A DNA stretch of 64,000 nucleotides from Paratinospora sagittata (GCA_035771175.1 CM069597.1:13675001-13739000), one strand, 5' to 3'; shown: positions 41,231 to 55,100, counted from the stretch's first letter. Numbers and translations: made by a program. Notes: a model not told the origin generated them from the sequence alone.

Positions 41231-41697
41231 TCATGAATAAAAGTGAATAGAAACAAAAATAACTATTAAACCGTGCATTTCTTATTGATTTAACGGATCA
41301 ATCGTCGAAAAATCCACGAAAACGGAGAGTGGTGATTTGCTCCAAATGGAGTCAAAATGATTTGTAGTGGCGTAGCTTTTTCTTCTAACTTCTTGAAGTG
41401 TGCAGGGATGCAGGAGTGTGCAAAGGGTCGAGGGAAAGAGAAAAAGAGCGAGGGGGAGTCGACGAGGAGAATGATAGGGGGCACCCCTATTTATAGGGGT
41501 GGCCCTAAGGGGGGCCGACCCCCTTTAGGGCTGGCTCCCCAATGGGGACGGTCCTTTCCTTGGGACCATCCCTCTATGGGGGTCTATAGTTTCTCCGGGA
41601 GAGTCTTTTAAGGTTACTTTCACTGGTTGAAATTGCATTTGTATGGTTCTTAGGCAGTTAATTTATTTTTACAGTAGAAAAAGTGAGGGGTGTTATA
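41230..41697 (-). repeat. Gypsy 3' LTR fragment (element Gypsy-3)
   Basis: On the minus strand: TATAACACCCCTCAC (start, mutated from TGTAACACC), later a TATA motif CCCTATAAATAGGGG (complement at about 41488-41504), then a pyrimidine-rich leader. A purine tract, CTTTTAAGGAGGGTAG on the minus strand, lies just outside at about 41698-41714. The right limit is fairly sure; the left one (about 41230) is a guess. Confidence 0.6.
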
Positions 41698-41791
41698 GCC
41701 TACCCTCCTTAAAAGAATTTCATCCTCGAAATTTAAATAGGGTAAGAGTTTTTTGTTTTGGAAAAAATTTGGTATGTGAATAAAATACTTA

Positions 41792-42562
41792 CTACTCATC
41801 ATCTGAAATGTCAATGATATCAATGTTTGTATTACTTTCCGCTCGGCTTGGAGACCTTGTGTCTCGCTGGTCACGCAGATTGTTTGGCCTGCGTACTGCA
41901 CTTTGAGCAGTATAATCTCTAGAATGAGCAGGGGTAGGAGAATGGACTGAGTCAGCCTCCATTCTATCCTGATATGATAACTCAGGAAGAGAAGGTGGCG
42001 TTAGTATGTTAGTATTCATCATGGTAGTCATGGAAGAAAACCCGGTCGTTGAGACGGGGGCCTAACACGCCTGCCTAATTGAGTTCGTGATTGTCGGGCC
42101 TGTCAATTAGATGGTCCAGCTTCATCTGGTGCTGGAATCTATGGAATTCTAGGAAAAACTAGAACCAAATTCTATGTTGGCGTAGTGCGAGGTTTCTAGA
42201 AAGAGGGCAATGGTTGACGTACTGATTTTCGTAGGGTCTGGCAGACTCATAAACCCTCTTGACGCACACCTGTAATATTTTTTGCTTCCGGGTTAGATAT
42301 TCCCAAACGTGATGGATAATATTCGATTGGGTTGTGTATTGGGGTCTGGACTCGTGGCACATCAGTAGAATGAGATCTCATAGGAGATGTAGACTAAGAG
42401 TAATGGACTCCAGTCTGAAGGGATTAAGCTCATTTCATCATCTTCATCAATACCCATATTCGTATCCTGATTCGAATTATAACTATGTTCGGATGGGTCA
42501 GAGCTATAATTTGTTGAATTATCAGACATCTGTGCCAAAGACAAAACAAGAAACCCAAGAGC
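41792..42562 (-). pseudogene. Extra reading-frame region between pol and 3' LTR of Gypsy-3
   Basis: On the minus strand, after the pol end and before the polypurine tract, two open segments are found: one starting MSLAQMSDNSTNYSSDPSEH with an acidic tract (GIDEDDEMSLIPSDW), the other ending SPSRAESNTNIDIIDISDDE and a stop. Between them the frame is broken. I do not recognise the protein. Its Ser/Asp-rich, low-complexity character and place suggest an additional ORF 3' of pol, but it may be decayed untranslated sequence. Confidence 0.4.
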
Positions 42563-42619
42563 ATAGAATAAGAATAAAAAATATTTTATTATTATGTAAA
42601 CATGCTAAACAAACAAATG

Positions 42620-43107
42620 GGGGTATTTTTGCTTGATCTTTTGTTCCAATTCCCACGTTGCTTCTTCCACTCCGTGATGGTTCTAGAGGATTTTTACTAA
42701 AGGAATGATCTTGTTTCTTAGGTCTTGCATCTTCTTGTCTAAGATTTGCACGGGATATTCTTTATACTTATTTCCTTCTTCGATTTCAACTTCAAGCGAC
42801 GGTATGATGTGTGAAGGATCATGAAGATATTTCCTGAGCATGGATACATGTAAAACATTGTGCACTTTGGACATGGATTGTGGCAAAGACAGGCGATAAG
42901 TAGATTTGCTGACTCGATCAATAATTGGAAATGGTCCGATAAACCTTGGAGACAGCTTTCCTTTGACTCCAAATCTTTCCACACTTTTAAACATTTAGAC
43001 TTTTAGAAGAACGAATTCGCCAGCTTTAAATTCTAAAGGCTTCCATTGCTTATCTGCGTAGCTTTTGTGTCTGCTTTGGACGGTACGAAGTCGTTCTTTC
43101 ACGAAAC
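42620..43107 (-). pseudogene. Gypsy-3 pol 3' end (integrase tail and chromodomain-like)
   Basis: Minus-strand frames read RLRTVQSRHKSYADKQ, FKAGEFVLLKV, then a stop, ERFGVKGKLSPRFIGPFPII, KVHNVLHVSMLRKYLHDPSH, YPVQILDKKMQDLRNKIIP and VEEATWELEQKIKQKYPHLF. This is the usual end of a chromovirus pol with its chromodomain-like tail. One stop and one missing Trp show decay. The upstream part is cut off at about 43107 by an LTR fragment. Confidence 0.85.
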
Positions 43108-43111
43108 ACCA

Positions 43112-43301
43112 CCAATTATAATATTTTTTATAAGCAATAATCAAATACAACTCATTAAACAACTTAGAATCATATGAAAACACATGAACAAACACGCATC
43201 ATACATCAAACACACAACCATACGCATGAAAACAAGCACATAGAGTTTGGGCAAAATATAAATGGGTTATGGGCTAGATGAAAAGATTTCTTGGGCGTTA
43301 C
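43112..43301 (-). repeat. Family H LTR end fragment
   Basis: About 190 bp ending CACATAGAGTTTGGGCAAAA...GGGCGTTACA, closely similar to the right end of the solo LTR at 26800-28629. It is truncated on its left side against Gypsy-3 pol. Confidence 0.78.
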
Positions 43302-44058
43302 AAGTACACCACCAAGTTCATCGATTTCTTTTTCTTCTCTCTCTCCACGACTTCCACTGAGCAAGATAAGGCGAAAAAATTCTATAGTGGTCTCAAGTCG
43401 GACATTCGACAGGCCCTATCATTTTTGGACTTGGACAATTTTCGAGATCTAGCCAATAAGGTAATGAGCTTCGAGCAGGAGAAGGTCAAGTAGGAGTTGA
43501 GTCAAAACAAAGGGAAAAGGGCTACAACTTCAAGGCAACAAAGAGAGAAAAAGAAGCCCTACCAACCATGCCAAAACACCCTCCCTTCCCAACCCAAGGA
43601 TGTACAACCTCAACACCCGTTCGCTTCAAATGCTGGCGAATCAATAACTTCAATAGAGGACGTGGCGACAGCCAGAATGGAAACAAAAGCCACAGAGGTG
43701 GTGGTCACAATCAACCTCCCCAACAAGCCTAGCATGAAAATGGCAAGATTTGCTACAAGTGCGGCCAACCCAGCCACATTCAAAGATTTTGTACCCAGGC
43801 TGCTAACCAGCAAACTTTAAGAGCACCAACTGCACCAGTTCATCAAATAGCACCAGCTCAACCTAACCACTCAAGCCACAAAAAAATGCCCCTCGACAGC
43901 AATGCCGAGCCTACTCTGGCACAGAACCAGCGGCACCCGACAACAATGTTTTTGAAGGTACCTTCCCACTTTTAATACATTGGTACATATCCTATTTAAT
44001 TCTAGTTCTTCTTATTCTTTCCTATCAACTAAGATTGTTGAAAATTTAGGACTAGAAA
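43302..44058 (+). pseudogene. Chromovirus gag to protease start (element Gypsy-2)
   Basis: The + strand encodes a gag segment (KAKKFYSGLKSDIRQALSFL, VMSFEQEK), a basic/Gln-rich linker with frameshifts, a zinc knuckle ICYKCGQPSHIQRFC with an intact C-X2-C-X4-H-X4-C pattern (about 43750-43795), and the start of the aspartic protease region. It is cut at 44058 by the 3' LTR of Gypsy-1 and on its left by the family H fragment. Confidence 0.82.
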
Positions 44059-45443
44059 TGTGATGACCCCCTCCGTGAGGTGACGTCATGCCCGACATAG
44101 AATACCATATACGCCGTGCCTAGACGTTTATAATACCCTGTCAGCCTCTTCCTTGAAGAAAATACACAAAATTTAGTAAAAATTTTCGGCAGAACCTTCC
44201 CATAATTCCGAGGTTCCACATACACCTGATAGCCACATCAATCACAATTCTTTACATAATCAAACCATTAACATCCACATAATATTATTTCATTCCATAA
44301 CATCCACAAAACTTATTTCAAAACCATGCTCCTGTATTATTGTCATTTATACATTCAAGTCCTCATATCAATCACATAAGACATTTTCATTTATGTCCAA
44401 CTCACTAACCATTATAAACATAGTTTAGTATTATATACATGTACATATTCAAAATAAAAGTTCATATATCCATCTCCCTATACACATACTTACATCAACA
44501 AACCAACAGGCTTAGATCACTGTTCTGGAGCCTTGCCCTTGCCTTTGTAATCAATACCTGAGATAAAAAAGGGGTGGGGTGAGCTACAACAAGCTCAACG
44601 AGTAATCTAGTAATAGCATTATATATGCATTTATAAGAAAACATGGCATTTAAATAACATTATAAACCCGATATGCAATACTTATGTACATAACCATACA
44701 TGATTCAAATACATTTTTGCGCCACTCTATACATATCATACAATGCATAAATAACAAATCCTCACCTTCAGGTATGTAAGCGAATCTATATCCCCATTAT
44801 GCATTTATAGGGAGAATTCGACTTATCAAACCATCCTCTGGATCATTCCGAGGTTTCGTTTACAAACTTACCTCAATGGAATTGATCATATACTTTCCAT
44901 ACATCAAGTAAGTCTAAGTATATTCGATATTCAAATCAAAGATTTAATTCATTCAAGAAGTAATGCAACATAATGCATGCTAACATTTCATAAAAATAGT
45001 GCTTATATACTACAATGCCATACATAATAACCAAAATAGAAATCCTCACAATGTTTTGCTAATCTAGCTAAGTCCAATGCACTTCCTTCACACACATACT
45101 TAGCCAAAATTGCTCAATTGAACATTTTTCAACACAAACACCTCCATTGATGTGCTGTCCAACTCATAATTTCATCAATTCTCTCCCAATTTCTCTACAA
45201 TTCAACATTTCCAATAAATCTCAATCAATTTCCATCATAAAACACATCAAACACATCTAGTTGAAATTTTCACTAAGTATGAGGCATTTTATGACACAAC
45301 TATCATCCTAGTGTATCAATAACCCTACCATACTTGTATTTTCATCATTTTAAGGACATGCACATACATATATGCGTATAAATACTCCTAACAATACTTA
45401 TAGGTCAACGTAAAAGTTTGAGTTACACATATGGGGCGTTACA
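44059..45443 (-). repeat. 3' LTR of Gypsy-1
   Basis: 1385 bp, TGTGATGACCCCC...GGGGCGTTACA. It is followed at 45444 by the complement of the purine tract AAGTTGGAGAGAT. TGACGTCA lies at 44081-44088. Confidence 0.82.
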
Positions 45444-45684
45444 ATCTCTCCAACTTAAGAGATTTCGTCCTCGAAATTTAAATCAAGGAATATACCTCAA
45501 TGGATGAATAAAACTGGAAACTATTCCCGCATTTGATCCTCTCGCTCCCAAGTTTACTTTTCATTATCATGAAACTTTCATTTGATCCTAATAAGTGGAA
45601 TCTGTTTGTTTCTGAGTTAATGAACTCGTCTGACTACGATCTGAATTGGCTTTTCAGGATATGTAGTGTCCTCCCCAACTTGTA
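45444..45684 (-). pseudogene. Gypsy-1 pol end
   Basis: The minus strand encodes LQVGEDTTYPEKPIQIVVRR, LRNKQIPLIRIK, KFHDNEK and TWERED, the chromodomain-like tail, with stops replacing several Trp codons. It is cut from the rest of integrase by the G LTR at 45685. Confidence 0.8.
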
Positions 45685-47855
45685 TGTCACGACCGACTAT
45701 CTGTGACGTCAGGACCGGCACGGAACCCCAGGTATATCCTCTCTTGATATCCCCGGCATCCTGCCAACCTTCTAATAACACACCATAATCTTAATAATCA
45801 ACATCAAAACACATGAACAATAATAGATCATCAATGTAAAAGCATACCCAAATGACAACCATAATTTTTTTTATTAAGTGTATAATGTTCAAAATATACT
45901 AAATCCTACTTAATCATAAATTACAACCCATCTATGTGTTAAGTATAAGAATTAGGTGTTACATAGTACAATTTATCAAAATAAATGCGGAAAAGTACTA
46001 AACACCTATGTCACAAAAGTGTAGGAAAAATGACCGCAACTAAGCTTTTCCCTTCCCTTTCCTATCTGAACCTAAAAGGATAAGAGTCAGGAGTGAGCTA
46101 CAACAAGCTTAATGAATGCTTTCTACAAGTGGCAACATATATATGCATTTATGTAAAACATTGTAAGATCATTAAAACCATTTAAATATCATGGATACAA
46201 ATAAGATTGCATACATGCTCAATATAATGCATCATGTCATATGCAAGACAATGCATATCATTTATAAACATGCTCATGCAATCTTAACACCTCTTGAGTA
46301 AGAATCAATACAAGGGCCTGAGTGCACGACACCCATCGCCCGATCGACCTCTTACCCGTATTCTATTAGAATTCTTAGGATTGTATGAACCATACGATCC
46401 GCCCACCAAGACAAGTATTATGCCTAGGCGAATCCTAACATACACAACCCATAGAAATCCTCTGCCAAGTCCACAGTTAGGGATCACCACTAGAATTATG
46501 AGATTTCTTGAAGAAAATCCCAACTAGGAGAGTCTACTTAATTGCTAACGCTATTAGACTATGCTCAAATACATTTCATGAGACATTAAATCATGCATGC
46601 TATAATAGATAAGCATTTAAAACACATTTCTATACTGCAATGTCACATATAGAAATCAACAAGTAAAGAAACACTCACAACTTGATTGGCTAGACTTAGT
46701 CAATCCAATCCAATCCACAAGAGAGCACTAGAATAACCACAATCACCCCAAGCACCTCAATCCCAAATTAGCTTATTTGGGTTACTTAAATCAACCAAAA
46801 TCCTTGCAAGAAACATGGTTTATACATTACTGAAAATCAGTCCACTAGTGTGCCAAACAACCATGATCAAACCCAATTCCATAGCCAATTAAGATTCTAA
46901 AATGATTATACACATGAGCCAATCTCATATTGCTCAATTCAACCATTTAAAATCAAATTAAACCATACATAACCCAATTGAATGCAATAGGTTGATCCCC
47001 ATGATCCAACCACTATAATATAAGGCATTTAATCATAATTATTAGGGTTAATTAGACTATTTATCAAGTCAATTTCATCAATTGACTAAGACTAAGCCAA
47101 AATCCCCAAATTTGGGCAAGCTCCTTAGCCCTTCTTTTCATCTTCTCCAAGCTCCTTAGCCTCTTTTGGAAGTGAAAAATGAGAGAAATCACGTCTCAAT
47201 GGCTTATATATAGGTTAAGTTGAATTTTTGCCCACACTTGAAAAAACACACTTTAATAAAAGAAACAGTTTTCCTGCTACAATTACTTGCAATTAGATAA
47301 TCAATTTCTTGAAAACTACTCCCTAATTTAACATTTTAACCGTTCAAACATTTTACGAGTCAGTTACAAACCTTCTGGTAAAAGTTCAGCTCAATCCAAC
47401 GATGGTATTGCAAGATCCAATTGTTTGATCAAAACTGCACAAGAAAATACGCAAATCAGAGAAACAATGTTTAGAGTCTTATACCTCACAGTAGACAACT
47501 CCGATCAAGATCTTCACCATTCATAATCAATATCTATCAAAGAAGAATAATCTGAAAAAATTTTAGCTCAATCGGACCATAGATCAAGGAGATTAATACA
47601 TTGATGTAATCGGTGATTGAAATTTCTTCCTCCATGGAGCGAGCTCCACTTATCCAAAACACCGTTTTCGACATGTTTCGATGTCGAACGGGTCTCCGAT
47701 CATTCCAAAACTTCACACGCACTCTAAATGATGTAAATACATGCAAAGACACTCAAACCAATGTGCATCGAGCATCATATACGTATACTTACACGTACAC
47801 GTATAAGAGTACTCTACAGGTCAAAATGATGTCATCCTAAGGTACGGGCGTTACA
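45685..47855 (-). repeat. Solo LTR, family G (minus)
   Basis: 2171 bp, TGTCACGACCG...GGGCGTTACA, with flanks TTGTA (45680-45684) and TTATA (47856-47860), one mismatch. No coding region inside. Shorter than the 2.7-kb relatives because of internal deletion. TGACGTCA at 45704-45711. Confidence 0.86.
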
Positions 47856-47860
47856 TTATA

Positions 47861-48586
47861 ACTGTGTTACATCCAAAATATGTGACTGTTTTGGATATGT
47901 TGTCGGGTCTGTATGATATTTTCTCAACATTGAAACATGAAATACATTATGGACACCAGCCAACTATAATGGCAGAGCAAGTCGGTAAGCTAATGAACCT
48001 ATCCTTAAAAGGATCCTAAACAGTCCAACAAAAATGGTGCGAGCTTTCCTCTAACCCCAAATCTCATCTGACCTTTCATTGGAGAAATCTTCAACAGAAC
48101 CTAGTCTCCCACTGAAAACTCTAGAGGTCTATGCCTTTTGTCAAAATAACTCTTTTGGTGATTTTGGGTTGTTTTTAATCTCTGTCTAATCTGTTTAATT
48201 TTTTTTGTGTGATCCATAATAACCGCTTGCCCCAATAATTGTGACTCTCCAACCTCAAACCAGCAAGTAGGACATTTATAAGGTCAGGCAAACAAAGCCT
48301 CAAAGGGTGCCATAGCAATACTAGCCTGTTAGCTATTATTGTATGCAAATTCACACAGATGGAGATACTCTCCCCATTTCCCACCAAACTCTAATATACA
48401 AGATCTAAGCATATCTTTCAACATCTGTATCACTCTCTCAGTCTAGCCATCAGTTTAAGGATGGAATGTGGTAATGAGACGAAGATGAGTCCCAAATTGA
48501 GTCTGCATCGAAGGCCAAAACCTCGATGTAAATCTTGGATCTCTGTCCGATACAGTAAATACGGGAACTCTATGTAATCATGTTAT
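47861..48586 (-). pseudogene. Gypsy-1 integrase, C-terminal half
   Basis: The minus strand reads VPVFTVSDRDPRFTSRFW (second catalytic Asp), MQTQFGTHLRLITTFHP, then TDG-TERVIQMLKDMLRSCI (catalytic Glu), EYLHLCEFAYNNS and a decayed GPY/F region (KISPMKGQMRFGVRGKLAP). Stops and frameshifts are present. Confidence 0.85.
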
Positions 48587-51417
48587 TGTTTGTCCACCCA
48601 AGAGGGGGGTGAATTGGGTGAGATAGTTAATTTTAAAATTCTCTTCCAATAACTTAGTGACATACATGAGTGTATTGGAATTAAGCACATAATCTAAAAC
48701 ATAGACTAAAATGCAAACATGTGACACACAAGATTTACAATGGTTTGGCCAAGCCTACGCCCACTACCTAATCTCCCGATTAGGATTTTCTCAATCCACT
48801 AACTGATTCTCTTATGGGTGAGAACCAAATCGTATAACTGCCCTTTTGCAGATTAAAGGCAAACCTATCCTTTTACGGGCTAAGGATGAACCATATTTCC
48901 TTTTTCTGGGCCATGTTCCTTTGAATGGATAAGGAAGAACCATCTTCCTTTTGCGAGATAAGGACAAACCTTTTTTCTTTTGCGGGATAAGAAAAAATCG
49001 GTTACTCTTTTACAGGTTGAGAGATAACCTATCCTTTTACAGGTTAAGGACGAACCTATCTCCTACTTACATGTGAGGATTTACTTTTTTCTCTTTTACA
49101 GGTTCAGAGTTAACCTTGATATGATTTCAACCCTGAAATCATTAAGTGAACTACCTTCACTTGTTCTGGCTGTTTCAATCTAGAAACACACCAGCATAAC
49201 AACACTAAAAATGTTGGTTCTAACAGATTAGAACACTTTACAATTAAGCACAGTACATAGCATTACAAAGATATGAAATGAAATAAGTAATGCTAAGATG
49301 AAATAAACTTTCAGTCTTTTACCTTTCAATGTTCGGTATTGCTCAAGTGCAGTATCGAAAAACATGAATGATATGATATGAAAATCAGTGCTTCTTCGAA
49401 AAATAATATGATACCAAATAAAACATTGACTTGGAAAATGAAAGGACCAATGTAAATCAAAGACAAATAACTTTCAAAATAGATAGAATATAAGAATGAA
49501 AACTTCTGGTTCAGTGATCAGTAGTTAACGCAACTACTGATATAGTTCAATACAATATTTAAGATATGAAATCAAGTACAACTGTATATCTTGAACTATT
49601 TCTCAAATTCTATCTTCAGCAAGAATGATACCAAGTATGAATTAGTGCTGAGAATTTGAGTAGATACCAGATCAAATATATTTTCAAAGAAGAATGAAAA
49701 TAAGCTCAGTATGAAAATCTTTTGAAGACGTAAAGGTATCAGTGAAAAATACTTTGAAAGTTTAGATAATGAAAAACATTTTGACATAGACTAACTTTCA
49801 AAAAGTATTGGCACAATACAAAATGATTGGCGAGTTGTTTGATCCTAAGTCTTGGTATTTATAGACTTAGTGGGACATAGCCGTTAGACATTTGAAGTTC
49901 AAATAATATGAACGTTTACACACAACGACCAGAATGTTATATGAAAATGGCAACTTCAATTTTCACAAACATTTTGGTTCTTTTCAGATTTCATGAAAAA
50001 AGAAAGTTTTAGAAAAACGTAATTCATGTATCGGAGAAGATCTCTGATAAGTCTGAAAAGAACTTTGTGCAAAGGTTCGTTCTAAAAAAGTAAACTGATG
50101 TAGTGTACTTGTTCGAACAATGACGGTTGTTGAATTAGCATCCTGATTCCGTAATCAGTGTTCTGATGCACAATATCAACTTTGTCGTTTTGTTCCTTGA
50201 GGGCGCTCATTACGTATAAGTGTCCTGCTGAACACTTAAGTGAGGGCGCTACTAACTCGTAAGCGTCCTAACTTACTTTGACATTTAAATGACTTAACTT
50301 GAGGGTGCTAATGCACAATTAGCGTTCTGCTTTATTTAAAAACAAATAAGTGCATGAGGGCGCTACTTTCCGAGTAAGCGTCGTACCTTTTAAAACATAA
50401 AACATAACATGAGGGCGCTATGACTATGTAAGCGTCCTACCAGTTAAAAACATTTGAAACTAAACACAAGCACGTTGAAGGACAATCAACGTTCTAAAAG
50501 TTACTAAGTTGATTCCCAAAGGTGAGGGCGCTCTTATCCAGGTAGCGTCCTGATAGATTGTTCAACTTATAACTATCAGTTTCCTTAAAGATACATTCTT
50601 TGAAGAACTTAAGAAATCTTTCAGTGAGCTGATGCTGAATCAGTGTCCTAACAACTTTAAAGTTTGACTAAAAAATGAGGCTGCTACTATACAAGTAAGC
50701 TTCTTAATGAATTAGTTCAATTCAACCTTGAATGTTATCAACGTCTTAATGAACTGTCAGCGTCCTTACTTATTAAGTTTAGGAGAGCGTTGCTAACTCA
50801 TTAGAGTCTTGAAAGACTCTTTAAAAACAATTTTGACTTGCGATTAAATATTCGATAAATGCGAATAAAAACTCGATAAATTTTAAATTAAATATATAAT
50901 ATTTAAATCATTTGAAATATCGTAAAATGTAAGATTAAAACATGCATATTCGAAAAACATATGCAAATGATTTATGCATGATTTTGAAAAATATTTTGAG
51001 CAATAACGATTAGAGAAAGATATACCTTAAAACACTTTGTGTATTTATCATTTTCTCATAATCGTTAAATCCAACTCTTTATTATGAGATCTTCAATAGC
51101 TTCACGCTGGAGTTGAATGACTTGAACGTCGATCGAAAGATGTAAACATGAAGCTTGATCGAATCGTTTAAGTGAGGTGATCTTGAAATCATGATTTGAT
51201 CGTTGATGTTCTTTGGTTAAATGATCTTGACCGTTAGATGTGATCTTGAGTTCCTTGATCGAGTCGTTCCTTGGCTTTTTGCTTTTCCTGAGGTGCTTTG
51301 AAAAGTTCTTGATAAACACTCGATAGCACCGAAAAGTACTTTGTTTGTGATCATCAAAATATACTTTATCACAATATATTTAGGGATGAGCAAAGTGATG
51401 AACGGTATAGGTTAACA
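48587..51417 (-). repeat. Solo LTR, family S (minus) inside Gypsy-1 integrase
   Basis: 2831 bp, TGTTTGTCCACCC...GGTTAACA, the same family as the S copies at 31531-41040. Flanks GTTAT and ACTAT agree in only three of five bases. The insertion splits the integrase catalytic core. The hairpin array lies at 50130-50820 and the TATA motif complement (TATTTATAGA) at about 49857. Confidence 0.88.
50130..50820 (-). repeat. Hairpin array in S LTR (third copy)
   Basis: + strand units GAGGGCGCT...AGCGTCCT start at 50199, 50242, 50301 (GAGGGTGCT), 50356 and 50411, spacing 43, 59, 55 and 55 bp, nearly the same as in the copy at 39858-40080. Further weaker units reach about 50815. Confidence 0.88.
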
Positions 51418-52178
51418 ACTATCTCTCGTATATACAATCTGCTCAGTCTATCAATAGAATCTCTGATGTTTATCGAAAGAAAATGAACGAACTTAGTCAA
51501 CCTGTCAACAATAACCCTGATGGTATCGTATCTACCCTAAGATCTGGGAAATCTTGTTATAAAATTCATAGTAATATGTTCCCATTTCCATTTTGGAATT
51601 GATAATGGTTGCATCTGTCATCTAGGTCTCTGATGTTCAGCCTTAACCAACTGACACACCCCACATTTCTAAACATATACAACTATATCTTTCTTCATAC
51701 CATGCCACCAAATTGTTCTTTTCATATCATGATACATTTTGGTTGATCCTGGGTGAATAGTATACTGAGATCTATGTGATGTCTGGAGTAGTTCAACTCT
51801 CAACTCATAATTAACAGGAATCCATAATCTCCTCAAAAATCGTAATATACCATCTGAATCTCGTTGCCAATCAATACGTTCAGCTTTATCAGCCCATGAA
51901 TTATACATATTATAATGAGGATCGTGTTGCTGCAGATCTTTAATCTTTTGAATATGAGTATCTGTCAACTGTATATGCATTTGAGCACAAATATAAACAT
52001 GTGGGGCGATAGAGAATACACTCAACACTGTAGCTTTCTCTAGTAATTGCCACTCGCGGGCCATCGGACAAGCTACCACTTCAGTCTCTGTACGTTTTCT
52101 ACTCAGTGCATTAGCAACTAAATTGGCCGTCCCAGGATGATACTCCAATGTGAATTCATAATCCTTCAGGAATTCCAG
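51418..52178 (-). pseudogene. Gypsy-1 RNase H end and integrase N-terminal half
   Basis: Minus strand: LKDYEFTLEYHPGTANLVAN and ALSRK (end of RNase H), then the integrase H-H-C-C finger (HRSQYTIHPGSTKMYHDMKR ... CGVC) and the core start (YDTIRVIVDRLTKFVHFL, where Val-Asp holds the first catalytic Asp). Confidence 0.86.
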
Positions 52179-55100
52179 TGTAATGCCCGTACCTTAAGAT
52201 GACGTCATTTTGACCCGTAGAGTACCCATATACATATGCATGTATGTATTTGATGCTCGACGCGAGTTGGTTCGAGTGTCTTTGCATGCTTTTAAGTTTT
52301 TTAATGTGTGCGTAAAGTACCGGAATGATCGGAAGTCTGTTCGATGTCGAAACATGTCAAAAACGGTGTTTTGGATCAGTAGAGCTCGCTCCATGGAGGA
52401 AGAAATTTCTGTCACCGATTACATCAATGTTGCATCTCCTAGATCCGTGGTTCGATTGAGCTAAAATTTTGTCATATTATTTTTTTCTGATAGATCTTCA
52501 TTATGTATGGTGGAGATCTTGATCTAAGCTGTCTACTATGAGATATAAGACGCCAAACACTGTTTTGCGGATTTACAGATTTTCTTGCGCAGTTTTGATC
52601 AACTAGTAGATATCGTAATCCCACCATTGGATTGAGCTGAAAGTTTACCAGAAGATTGGTAACTGAATCATAAAAATCTTAAACGGTTAAGATGTTAAAT
52701 TGGTGAGTCTTTTACAAGTAATTGATTAAGTGCAAGTAATTGCAGCAGGAAAACTGTTTCTTTTATTTAAGTAGTTTTTCTTGTGGGCCCAAAATCTTCT
52801 ATAAAAGCAACTAACACTCAGATTTCGGCTCACTTGCTCATTTTTCACTTAGAAAAGAGGGAAAAGAGCTTGGAGAAGAGGAAAAGAAGGGGAGAGGAGA
52901 AAAGGGAGAGGAAGCTAGGGTTTTTGGTGATTCTTGCCCAAATTTCCTCCTAAGGTAATCATTTTTTCTCATTTTCTTCTATTAATCTCTTTCTTTCATG
53001 TATGCAAGCTTTCTTTTGACCATGGGTTTGCTATGAATCCCGAATTTGTAGGGTTCTTGATCTAGGGTTTGTATGTTTAGGCTATTTTAAGCTTGTTTAC
53101 GATACTAGACGCATTCTTTGACCTAGAACAACACCTAAGATGTGTTTCCACACTTGGATCCCAAAAATTTAAGGAGGGTGGTGGAAGAACACATTTAGGA
53201 GTTGGGAACCTATTGATGGTAAAACCTCCAATTTCTAGCAAGAAATTGGTGGGGTTATGTATATTTGACATAAACCTAGGTTTTGGACTTAGGGTTTTCC
53301 ATTAGGCTTGCATGTAATCTATGTTGAATAGATGGGTAAATGTGGATGTTTAGTAGTCCAATTTACTAATTTTGATTAGTGGAAAACCTAAGTGGAGTGT
53401 AATTTTGGCCTACGCCATGTAATTTGAAAATTTTCCATGAATTTGTGGATTTGCCCAAATTTGGGGATTTTGTCCTAGTTGTTGTCAATTAATGAAATTG
53501 ACATGAAATTAGTCTAATTAACCCTATTTAAGATTGAATGCATTGTATATTGTCGGTTGGATCATGGGGATCATCCTATTGTATTCATTTGGGTTAAATG
53601 TGGGTTAATTGGATATTAAGTGGTTGAATTGGACAATATGTGTAACATCCCGTACTTTAAGTCAATGCATTTGGTTGACGAATACGTACACTGAGGGTAT
53701 AATACACGTATGCGTACTTGGAAATCATGTGTACGTGTGTCAAATGGACTTGAGGATATTAAAAACGAGCCCGGAACATATCCTCACATAGAAATTGATA
53801 TATAAAATGTGTATTTTCGATAAGTATTGAGCGTAAAATAAATGAAAAATTGAAGAAAATAAATAGTGGTATAATTAAAAAAAAGGTTACTGTTCATTTG
53901 TGGGTACTGTTATGAAACAGTACCGTGAACAGTAAACGCAAAGTCGTAATTTATGTTTTGGTCTAATTTTCATCCTCGAAGGAAAAGAGGAAGAAAAAGA
54001 AAATTTTAATATTTCTATGCCAAATTGACAGCTAGGTCAGTATTTTTCACTCTATTTCTTCATAAAATTGATATTTAACCTAGGTGTAGCGATTTTATCG
54101 GAGTAATTTTTGCTATGGGAGCCGTTTTAGGATATTTTTGAAATTAGAATTTTGACCCAACTTGAATGAAAATTTGATCAGAAGGTTGAAAAACACTTCC
54201 TAGAATTTAGAAGCCTCGAATATGTGGTTAGACTTAATTTATTTGTTCATTTGAAATTTTTATAGCTGTTGGAAGTTAGATTTAATATTAGAGACCTTTT
54301 AAACCCTATTAAAACCCAATGAAACTCCGGTTTGAGACTATAAAAAGATATTTCTACTAATTCCAGACATTTCGATGTTAAGATCATGATTTTTGGATAT
54401 GATTTGATATTTTTAGTAACTAAATATATGGTTTTGGTAAGTAAAATTGACTTTGAATACCTCTGCGAACATGTAAAACCTCAGTGAAATACCTGTTGAA
54501 GGTGGTAGAATGATAATATGACTGATTTTACACATGTCGATGTAGAAAGAATAATTTTAGGAATGTCCTACATTTTTAATAAAATTGATATATGTTTCCA
54601 GTAGAAAAATAAAATTGAGAATTAGTGAAAATATGAATTGAAAATCTATTTTTAGTGTTTCTTCTTGTGGAAATATTTAGATTGACCATAGAAATTGTAT
54701 AATAGTGTTTTCAACTGCTTATGAGTGCTAAATTCAGTTGGAATTTAAATTCATGGAATGTGTATAACATTTTTCAGGTTGTTAAAGTAAGAATTAGTGG
54801 TTAATGAGCAAGACTTGGATCAAATGGAATGTATTTAAATGAATAATACAAGTAAGTAGAGTTAAGTGAAATAGATTCGAATTATATATGAATTGCAAAT
54901 GTTTATTGGTGATTTGAAGTGAGTTAGAAAATTAAATATGTAAATGGAAACTGAGTATTTACGCGTGAAATAGATATGAATAAATGAAATTGAATTATAG
55001 AATGGTATGACAGATTGAGTTAGTTGGATTTCAATTGGAACTGAACTCGAAAGCGGCAGTGATTGTATTTAAGTTGGAAAGCCTTGTATTGTGAGTATAT

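Noticed and set aside
43103..43313. ACACCACCA on both sides of the family H fragment as a target duplication
   Set aside because: The flanks belong to two different elements (Gypsy-3 pol and Gypsy-2 gag), and the LTR fragment is truncated, so the match is probably chance.
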